A DNA stretch of 64,000 nt from Marininema mesophilum (GTDB lineage: Bacteria; Bacillota; Bacilli; Thermoactinomycetales; DSM-45169), in assembly GCF_900106775.1 (NCBI RefSeq), contig NZ_FNNQ01000001.1:124001-188000 (forward strand). Reading direction: 5' to 3'. A program made the position numbers and the translations under genes. The notes beneath the pieces were generated by a model. That model made no database searches. It saw nothing but the letters and a program-made list of their open reading frames with translations, and was not told where the DNA came from. The stretch's first letter is position 1; each line of letters opens with the position of its first letter. Positions 26,789 through 33,300 of this stretch are shown here, one piece after another.

Positions 26789-26953
26789 CAACGGCACAGG
26801 AAAGATAAACCGTATATCGCGATAATGTATCTATTGAACTATAGTGGCCTTCGTGTTTCGGAGTTAACCTCATTGGATCGCAACGTAACTCGATATGCAA
26901 AACCATCACCTTTGGAGTTGAGAGAAGCAATTGATAAAGCATTCCGTGCATAA
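26789..26953 (+). pseudogene. Remnant of a tyrosine recombinase / phage integrase
   Basis: A 54-codon open stretch, preceded by a TAG, reads KDKPYIAIMYLLNYSGLRVSELTSLD and then VTRYAKPSPLELREAIDKAF before TAA. The first part is the catalytic box-I region of tyrosine recombinases (Arg in GLRVSEL). The second resembles their extreme C-terminus. The roughly 100 residues normally between them (HxxR and the catalytic Tyr) are missing, so this is a deleted relic. No intact element or attachment site is seen around it. Confidence 0.72.
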
Positions 26954-26962
26954 ACGTAATAA

Positions 26963-27003
26963 AGCCCCGTTATTCCTTAGCTTACAGGGTGACGGGGTTT
27001 TTG
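26963..27003 (+). terminator. Intrinsic terminator downstream of gerABC
   Basis: GCCCCGTTA pairs with TGACGGGG (one G-U pair) across a loop, followed by TTTTT. The strong AT-rich stretch from 27004 to 27235 has no gene I can recognise. Confidence 0.75.
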
Positions 27004-27235
27004 TGCCCATTGATGGCCTTAGCAAAAATACCCAACCATATATTAAAAATTGAATGCACAAAGAAATCCGCTTTTTGGAAAAATGATAAATATTTTAGTA
27101 TGAACAACCCCATTTATATGGAAGAAAATATATATTTAATTACATGATGATCTAGTTTTTTCGATTCATTACCGCGTATATTTATTTATTTTTTAATAAT
27201 ATGATCAATATAACTCATTTTTATTAAAATTAATC

Positions 27236-27264
27236 TTGACTGTTTATAGTCGATCTTGTAATAT
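27236..27264 (+). promoter_or_regulatory. Strong sigma-A promoter of the secreted-protein gene
   Basis: TTGACT and TAATAT are separated by 17 bp, about 33 bp upstream of the ATG at 27297, in a very AT-rich upstream region that may act as an UP element. Confidence 0.75.
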
Positions 27265-27296
27265 GAACTAGTCAAATAGACAAGGGGGAAAAAACC

Positions 27297-27704
27297 ATGA
27301 AAAAGAACAAGATTTTTTCAGTAATTCTTTCTTTAGCTTTAGTGTTTGGAGTCGGCTTTACTGCACTATCATTCCCAACGACTGCTAGTGCAAAGATAGA
27401 GGATGCATGGGAAGATACCATAATAACCGGCTACAATAAACATACAGTGGAACTTTCAGCTACCGAAGGGTTTCCATATCTTAAAGTACAGGTTATCAAT
27501 AGAGGGGCTGATACTGTAACTGCTACTTTACGTCATAAGGACACTGGAAGAATCGTTATGAATGAAAAAGTTGGATCAGGTAAGATATTCGATTTCAAAA
27601 AGAATGATGGTATTAGGTCTGGTACGTACGAATTTACTTTTCACAGTGAACACGCAAATTTAGATGTTTACTACGCTGGCAAGACAAGTGATATTAAATG
27701 GTAA
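27297..27704 (+). CDS. Small secreted protein of unknown function
   Basis: A 135-residue protein with a classical signal peptide: KKNK, a hydrophobic core to about residue 28 and an A-S-A cleavage site near residue 32. The mature part, about 100 residues, is beta-rich and ends DVYYAGKTSDIKW. It has no cysteine, LPXTG or lipobox, so it should be released or held loosely at the surface. AAGGGGG lies before the ATG. It has its own promoter and terminator. I do not recognise a family; a beta-sandwich fold is a guess from the alternating pattern. Confidence 0.8.
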   Translation: MKKNKIFSVILSLALVFGVGFTALSFPTTASAKIEDAWEDTIITGYNKHTVELSATEGFPYLKVQVINRGADTVTATLRHKDTGRIVMNEKVGSGKIFDFKKNDGIRSGTYEFTFHSEHANLDVYYAGKTSDIKW

Positions 27705-27712
27705 AAGGTAAA

Positions 27713-27752
27713 CAAGGCGGGTTTCCCGTCTTCTTTCTTGTTTTTTTTAATG
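27713..27752 (+). terminator. Terminator of the secreted-protein gene
   Basis: GGCGGG and CCCGTC form a short tight hairpin (27717-27731), followed by a T-rich run ending in eight T. Confidence 0.65.
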
Positions 27753-27810
27753 AGATGCTGCTGCCCTATTCCCCTTCACTTACTTAAGAGATATTAATAC
27801 GCTTAAATAT

Positions 27811-27858
27811 AAAACGTGATCTTTTCTAACCTAGCTAGGAGAGAAAGGATCACGTTTT
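27811..27858. repeat. 48-bp near-perfect palindrome
   Basis: Arms AAAACGTGATCTTTTCT and AGAAAGGATCACGTTTT (16 of 17 complementary, one G-U in RNA) enclose the inner palindrome CCTAGCTAGG. It lies between two co-directional genes, each with its own signals. A 16-codon ORF begins right after it (27859). It could be a terminator, a protein-binding cruciform or a relic of a small mobile repeat. Confidence 0.6.
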
Positions 27859-27950
27859 ATGAATTTATCGATCAACGGCCAACCTTTACCTTGGGGACAT
27901 CTCGATTAAAGTGAATTCCTTTTCGGCTTTGCCAATAACTCCAACTCGAT

Positions 27951-27979
27951 TTGCAATCCATTCTAGGATAGAATAACTA
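27951..27979 (+). promoter_or_regulatory. Probable promoter of nos
   Basis: TTGCAA and TAACTA with a 17-bp spacer lie about 30 bp upstream of the nos ATG. Confidence 0.5.
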
Positions 27980-28010
27980 GACTAGAGATCTTCTATGTGA
28001 GGAGACCAGC

Positions 28011-29099
28011 ATGAAGATGCAACAAGAGGATTGTTTAGCAAAAGCCAGGAAGTTTATCCTTGACTGCTACCAAGAACTTGGTCACTCTCCAAAAGAAATT
28101 CAACAAAGAGTGGCAGAAGTAGAGGAGTCTATTCGCAACACAGGGGAATATACCCATCACTTCAAAGAGTTGGAACATGGTGCTAAAATCGCTTGGCGCA
28201 ATAGTAATCGCTGTATCGGCCGTCTTTTTTGGGATTCCCTCCATGTATTGGACGCCCGCCACCTACGAACGGAGAAAGAGATTTTCACTTCATTATGTGA
28301 TCATCTTCGCTATGCAACGAACCAGGGGAAAATCCGGCCAACCATCACTATTTTTAAGCCCATGAAGGCCAATTTGCCCCAGGTGAGAATCTGGAATCAT
28401 CAATTACTTCGTTATGCAGGCTATCAAAAGAACCAGGGGATTATTGGTGATCCCGCTTCTGTTGCCTTTACTCAAGTTTGCGAGAAATTGGGGTGGCAGG
28501 GAGCTGGCACGCCCTTTGATCTGCTTCCTCTTGTTATACAGCTTGGCAATCGACCGCCCATGTGGTTTGAGATTCCATCCGAACTTGCGTTAGAAGTTCC
28601 TATCCATCATCCTGAATATACTTCCTTAGCAGATCTTCATATACAGTGGTACGCTGTGCCCATCATTTCCGATATGAAATTGGAGATGGGTGGTATTGAA
28701 TATACCGCCGCCCCCTTCAATGGCTGGTATATGGGCACAGAGATTGGAGCACGTAATCTTGCCGATACCCAGCGGTATAATCTACTACCTGAAATTGCTT
28801 TCTGTTTGGGTCTCACCCAAACTCCTTCCACGCTATGGCGGGATAAAGCATTGGTTGAGCTAAACATCGCCGTCCTTCATTCATTCAAGAAGGCAGGGGT
28901 TAGCATCGTCGATCATCACACAGCAGCCCAACAATTTGCCCTCTTTGAAAAAAAAGAGCGGGAAAGCGGTCGGGATCTCACAGGGGATTGGAGCTGGCTG
29001 ATCCCTCCACTCTCTCCTGCAACAACCTCCATCTGGCACACCTCCTACACCGACACATCAAAAACTCCCAACTACTTTTATCAGGATCGACCTTATTAA
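28011..29099 (+). CDS. nos: Bacterial nitric oxide synthase, oxygenase domain
   Basis: A 362-residue heme-thiolate enzyme converting L-arginine to NO and citrulline with tetrahydrofolate-type cofactor. The heme ligand is Cys68 in AWRNSNRCIGR. The substrate region has the PFNGWYMGTEIGARNLAD motif, whose Glu binds the guanidinium, and dimer and pterin residues near WSWLIPP. It has no reductase domain, as in Bacillus NOS, so it borrows cellular reductases. In Bacillus NO protects against oxidative stress and antibiotics. It is monocistronic with GAGGAG before the ATG. Confidence 0.96.
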   Translation: MKMQQEDCLAKARKFILDCYQELGHSPKEIQQRVAEVEESIRNTGEYTHHFKELEHGAKIAWRNSNRCIGRLFWDSLHVLDARHLRTEKEIFTSLCDHLRYATNQGKIRPTITIFKPMKANLPQVRIWNHQLLRYAGYQKNQGIIGDPASVAFTQVCEKLGWQGAGTPFDLLPLVIQLGNRPPMWFEIPSELALEVPIHHPEYTSLADLHIQWYAVPIISDMKLEMGGIEYTAAPFNGWYMGTEIGARNLADTQRYNLLPEIAFCLGLTQTPSTLWRDKALVELNIAVLHSFKKAGVSIVDHHTAAQQFALFEKKERESGRDLTGDWSWLIPPLSPATTSIWHTSYTDTSKTPNYFYQDRPY

Positions 29100-29101
29100 T
29101 T

Positions 29102-29147
29102 GAAAAAGATCCTGGGGCTATAAAGTACACTGCCCCAGGATCTTTTT
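29102..29147. terminator. Bidirectional terminator between nos and ilvA
   Basis: AAAAAGATCCTGGGGC pairs perfectly with GCCCCAGGATCTTTTT over a 13-nt loop between convergent genes. Confidence 0.92.
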
Positions 29148-30442
29148 CATATCAGCAATTGGAATAAGGTTGGATCTTTATTGATCTCGATAAATGGATA
29201 ACCCTTTCGTTTCATTCGCTTAATGAGAGGAGCATAGTCCTCCCGTCGTTTCAACTCGATTCCTAGTAGAACAGGACCTTGCTCTTTACTATTTTGTTTC
29301 GTGTATTCAAAGCGGGTAATATCATCATCTGGCCCCAATACATCATTGATAAATTCGCGGAGCGCACCGGAACGTTGGGGAAATTGAATCGTAAAATAAT
29401 GTTTCAACCCTTCATAAATCAAGGAGCGCTCCTTGATCTCAGGCATTCGTTCGATATCATTGTTTCCACCGGATAGAATACACACCACATTTTTGCCATG
29501 AAGCCGATCACCAAGCTGGTCAAGGGCAGCAATCGGTAACGCTCCAGCTGGCTCAGCAACAATTGCATTCTCATTGTATAACTCAAGGATCGTGGTGCAC
29601 ACCTTACCCTCTGGTACGCTGATAAATTCATCGATCAACTCACGACAGATTTGATAATTAAGTTCCCCCACTCGCTGAACACTTGCACCATCCACAAATT
29701 TATCAACGGTATCTAGTGTGATAACTTCCCCAGCCTCGACTGACTTAGACATAGAAGAAGCTCCCCCAGGTTCTACACCGATAATTTTCGTAGAGGGGCT
29801 GAGAGCTTTCACATAGGAGGCCACTCCAGCTGCAAGTCCTCCGCCTCCGATCCCCATGATCAGATAGTCCAACTTTTCTGGAAGATCATTCAATATTTCC
29901 AATCCAATGGTTCCCTGTCCCGCTACGGTAGCAGGATTTTCAAAAGGGTGAATAAATTCCATTCCCTTTTCGGCACTGTAGGAGAGGGCTTCAGCCAGAG
30001 CATCATCAAAGGTATCTCCGGTTAAAATCACCTCGACAGCATCGCCACCAAATCGCTTTACTTGTTTTACTTTCTGATTCGGTGTTGGATTTGGCATATA
30101 GATACGCCCGTGGATACCTAATTCACGGCAGGTAAAGGCCACTCCTTGGGCATGATTTCCCGCACTGGCACAGACAATTCCCAGCTGTAACTTCTCGGGG
30201 GCTAATTGATGAATCACATTGTACGCACCACGAATCTTAAAGGAGCGAACCATTTGCAAATCTTCTCTCTTAAGATAAAGATTGCAACCATACTGCTCTG
30301 AAAGCCATGCATCCTTTTGTAACGCGGTAGGGATAATGACGTCCTTTAACACATGGTTGGCTCTTATAATATCCTCCACTGCTATGCGCAAATGAGGTAG
30401 TGGTCGTTGTTCATGATTTTTGACTTCGATTGCTTCGCTCAC
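29147..30442 (-). CDS. ilvA: Threonine dehydratase (biosynthetic)
   Basis: A 431-residue PLP enzyme making 2-oxobutyrate for isoleucine. The PLP lysine lies in SFKIRGAYNV, the phosphate loop in the GIGGGGLAAG segment, and the C-terminal part (from about residue 330) is a single ACT-like regulatory domain, as in Bacillus IlvA. The start is GTG at 30442 with GGAGG eight bases upstream. No T-box or other leader is visible in the 112-bp gap to dapF. Confidence 0.94.
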   Translation of the reverse strand: MSEAIEVKNHEQRPLPHLRIAVEDIIRANHVLKDVIIPTALQKDAWLSEQYGCNLYLKREDLQMVRSFKIRGAYNVIHQLAPEKLQLGIVCASAGNHAQGVAFTCRELGIHGRIYMPNPTPNQKVKQVKRFGGDAVEVILTGDTFDDALAEALSYSAEKGMEFIHPFENPATVAGQGTIGLEILNDLPEKLDYLIMGIGGGGLAAGVASYVKALSPSTKIIGVEPGGASSMSKSVEAGEVITLDTVDKFVDGASVQRVGELNYQICRELIDEFISVPEGKVCTTILELYNENAIVAEPAGALPIAALDQLGDRLHGKNVVCILSGGNNDIERMPEIKERSLIYEGLKHYFTIQFPQRSGALREFINDVLGPDDDITRFEYTKQNSKEQGPVLLGIELKRREDYAPLIKRMKRKGYPFIEINKDPTLFQLLI

Positions 30443-30554
30443 TGAACTTGCCTCCGATTGTTTTTCCGATCATCATACACCTGGGAGGCTCCTTTTGACA
30501 ACCACTTTGGACGTAAAATGTTTTCCAAATAGAGTTAGGAAACTTCCTCAACTT

Positions 30555-31400
30555 CTAACCCTGCAACACCCCATCAAAGACAAAGGAAGCCGCACCTGTC
30601 ATATAAACACACCCATCACTTTCTTGCCATTCGATAAAAAGGTCCCCCCCAAGGAGGTGAACCGTTCCCTGACGTTCCGTCCGTCCACGAAGGGAGGTAG
30701 CGACAAGGGTAGCACAAGCCCCTGTCCCACATGCAAGCGTCTCTCCTACTCCCCGTTCCCACACTCTCATATCCACTTCATTTTTGGAACGTACAGAGAT
30801 AAACTCGATATTGGCTTTATGAGGGAAAATCGGATGATTTTCTAGCAACGGCCCCCATTTTTCCACGGGAAAATGCTGAACATCCTTCACCTCTATCACA
30901 CCATGTGGGTTCCCCATGGACACCCCAGTAAAGAAATAGGACTGACCCTCTCCCTCTGCAGTTACCGCTATCTCCTGATCTACAACACGCTCACCATCAA
31001 CGGTGGTCGGAATCTGTAAACCGGCTAAAATGGGATTGCCCATATCAACTCGTACCTGAGTATTGTCGTCCCCTTCTATCCAGACTCGTTGAATCCCTGC
31101 GCCTGTTTCCACTGTCAGTTCACGCTTCGCATCCGAAATCCGTTCATAGTAGTAGCGAGCGACACAGCGAACCGCATTGCCACACTGCTCTGGTTCACTT
31201 CCATCCGCATTAAAAATACGCATCCTCACGTCCGCCCGATTGGAAGGTAAAAGATAGACAAGCCCATCGGCTCCAATGCCAAAGTGACGATCACACACTT
31301 GCTTGGCTAAGGTAGAAACTGCCTCAGGGAGCTCTTGCTCACTCGCTACAATGATAAAATCATTGCCAAGACCATGCATTTTGGTAAATTTCAATTCCAT
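30555..31400 (-). CDS. dapF: Diaminopimelate epimerase
   Basis: A 281-residue cofactor-independent epimerase converting LL- to meso-diaminopimelate for lysine and peptidoglycan. The two catalytic cysteines appear in EQCGNAVRC and ETLACGTGACA. The N-terminal FTKMHGLGNDF is diagnostic. It lies upstream of ilvA on the same strand. Confidence 0.97.
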   Translation of the reverse strand: MELKFTKMHGLGNDFIIVASEQELPEAVSTLAKQVCDRHFGIGADGLVYLLPSNRADVRMRIFNADGSEPEQCGNAVRCVARYYYERISDAKRELTVETGAGIQRVWIEGDDNTQVRVDMGNPILAGLQIPTTVDGERVVDQEIAVTAEGEGQSYFFTGVSMGNPHGVIEVKDVQHFPVEKWGPLLENHPIFPHKANIEFISVRSKNEVDMRVWERGVGETLACGTGACATLVATSLRGRTERQGTVHLLGGDLFIEWQESDGCVYMTGAASFVFDGVLQG

Positions 31401-31590
31401 CGTCCATGGTGTTCAACTCGCTGAACACCTTCCTCCTTTTTCATGAGCATGCAATAAGCTCACTGTTTGTTCTATGAGAATACCTCAGGTAGAAAAGCCA
31501 TGCAACAAGAGGGAGGGATGCGGTGTCCCTTGAGGCAAACATTCTCTAGTTTTCGCTGCTCGGTATCTTCTTGTTCGCTAACCTAAACCT

Positions 31591-33099
31591 CTATTCTTCT
31601 TCTGAAGGGAAGACCGTAACGATAAAGGTACCGGTAGCCGAATTACCATTGGAGTCGATAGCGGTACAAGTAACAACGGTCGAACCGATGAAAAAGAAGG
31701 ATCCGGAGGGTGGATTGCAGGAATTGGTAATCGTTCCAGGACAATTATCCGTCACAATGGGGTCAGGGTAGGTGACGATGGCGCCAATGGAGTTATCTGC
31801 TTCGATGTCGATATCGTTCAGACCAGATATGACAGGAGGTTCGGTGTCATTGACGGTAACGGTAAAGGTACAGGTTTCGATATTGGTGGGATTCACATTA
31901 CTAATTGCGGCACTCGTGACTAGGGTAGGAGTTCCAACAGGTACTGTGGCGGGGGCACTGATTGTGGATACGTTGGAACATTGTGGTGTAGGGAAAGGAA
32001 CAGTAGCTTCACAGGTTCCTGGATCATTCGCGAGGGTAAGATCCGTACAGGTAAGTGAAGTGACACAGCTGTCCAATAAAACAGAGATGTTATCGTTGCC
32101 TAAGTTGGTGACAGCTAAATCAGGGGTCCCATCGCCATTAAAATCAGCGCTAGCAATACCCGATGGTCCAGCTCCTACAGCAAAGGTAGTTTGGGGCTGA
32201 AAAGTCCCATCCCCATTGCCTAATAAAACAGACACCGTATTACCGTCAATATTGATAACCGCTAAATCAGGAGAGCCATCGCAGTTAAAATCAGCGCTAG
32301 CAATTGCGACTGGATTATCTCCCACAGCAAAGGTAGTTTGGGGCCCAAAGGTGCCATTCCCATTGCCTATTAACACACTTATAGTATCGGCATTTTGGTT
32401 GGTAACAGCCAAATCAGGGATCCCATCTCCGTTAAAATCGGCGCTAGTAATCCCAAATGGAAGACTTCCCACAGCAAAAGTAGTTTGGGGCCCAAAGGTG
32501 CCATCCCCATTGCCTATTAATACACTTATAGTATCATCGACAACATTAGTAACTGCCAAATCAGGGATGCCATCCCCAGTAAAATCAGCGTTAGTAATCC
32601 CCAATGGATTAACTCCCACAGCAAAAGTAGTTTGGGGCCCAAAAGTGCCATTCCCATTGCCTATTAACACACTTATGGTATTATCGGTTGAGTTGGCAAC
32701 AGCTAAATCGGCGAACCCATCGCCATTAAAATTGGCGCTAGTAATCGCGATTGGCACAGCTCCTACAGCAAAAGTAGTTTGGGGCCCAAAGGTACCATCC
32801 CCATTGCCTAGTAAAACAGACACCGTATTACCGCCAGAATTAGTAACTGCCAAATCAGGGAAGCCACCGCTATTAAAATTGGCACTAGTAATTCCGATTG
32901 GTACAGCTCCTACAGCAAAGGTAGTTTGGGGCCCAAAGGTGCCATTGCCATTACCTATCAAAACACTTACAGTATTGGAATTTTGGTTGGCAACAGCTAA
33001 ATCAGGAATCCCATCTCCGTTAAAATCAGCGCTAGTAATCTCAAATGGTGCATCTCCCACAGCAAAAGTGGTTTGAGCACTAAAAGATGGACATACCAT
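31591..33099 (-). CDS. FG-GAP/VCBS repeat protein with a C-terminal HYR domain
   Basis: 502 residues from the ATG at 33099, which follows TAGGAGG. Seven tandem repeats of about 49 residues each carry a Ca2+-loop of the DxNGDGxxDLAV type and the phrase FGPQTTFAVG, predicting a beta-propeller. Repeats 2, 4 and 6 have altered loops (NSGG, TGDG, NCDG). A Cys-rich linker (about residues 355-420) leads to an HYR-like Ig domain (NDTEPPVISGLNDIDIEA, then GSFFFIGSTVVTCTA). No signal peptide, lipobox or anchor is visible, which is odd for a repeat family usually outside the cell. Spore-coat or exosporium location, or holin-like release, would explain it. The function is unknown. Confidence 0.85.
   Translation of the reverse strand: MVCPSFSAQTTFAVGDAPFEITSADFNGDGIPDLAVANQNSNTVSVLIGNGNGTFGPQTTFAVGAVPIGITSANFNSGGFPDLAVTNSGGNTVSVLLGNGDGTFGPQTTFAVGAVPIAITSANFNGDGFADLAVANSTDNTISVLIGNGNGTFGPQTTFAVGVNPLGITNADFTGDGIPDLAVTNVVDDTISVLIGNGDGTFGPQTTFAVGSLPFGITSADFNGDGIPDLAVTNQNADTISVLIGNGNGTFGPQTTFAVGDNPVAIASADFNCDGSPDLAVINIDGNTVSVLLGNGDGTFQPQTTFAVGAGPSGIASADFNGDGTPDLAVTNLGNDNISVLLDSCVTSLTCTDLTLANDPGTCEATVPFPTPQCSNVSTISAPATVPVGTPTLVTSAAISNVNPTNIETCTFTVTVNDTEPPVISGLNDIDIEADNSIGAIVTYPDPIVTDNCPGTITNSCNPPSGSFFFIGSTVVTCTAIDSNGNSATGTFIVTVFPSEEE
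32080..33084 (-). repeat. Seven-copy tandem DNA repeat of about 147 bp inside the FG-GAP gene
   Basis: Each unit contains nearly the same plus-strand blocks, for example CAAAGGTAGTTTGGGGCCCA and CCCATTGCCTA, so the copies are similar at DNA level and not only in protein. This predicts copy-number change by recombination. The repeats create long open frames on the opposite strand that are not genes. Confidence 0.8.
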
Positions 33100-33246
33100 T
33101 TCCCTACCTCCTATCTGGTTTGATTGTGCGTGATCCTGAGGATACAAAAAATGTGGAAATTGATTCATGAATCATGGGGTTTCCCTGTTCACCATCCTAT
33201 GCAAGATCCACATTCTCTCCCACTTCCCATCCCTTACAAACTCACT

Positions 33247-33279
33247 AAAAAACGAACTGACAACATCGTCAATTCGTCG
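33247..33279 (-). terminator. Terminator of the Ca2+-ATPase gene
   Basis: Minus-strand CGAATTGAC pairs with GTCAGTTCG (one G-U) over a 6-nt loop and is followed by TTTTTT, about 22 bp after the ATPase stop. Confidence 0.8.
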
Positions 33280-33300
33280 ATATTTCTCATAACATCTTTC

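Noticed and set aside
30443..30554. T-box leader before ilvA
   Set aside because: The gap is only 112 bp and lacks a T-box sequence and terminator.
32216..33076. Long plus-strand open frame opposite the FG-GAP gene
   Set aside because: It is the antisense of the repeats; its apparent protein repeats follow from the coding strand, and it has no ribosome site.
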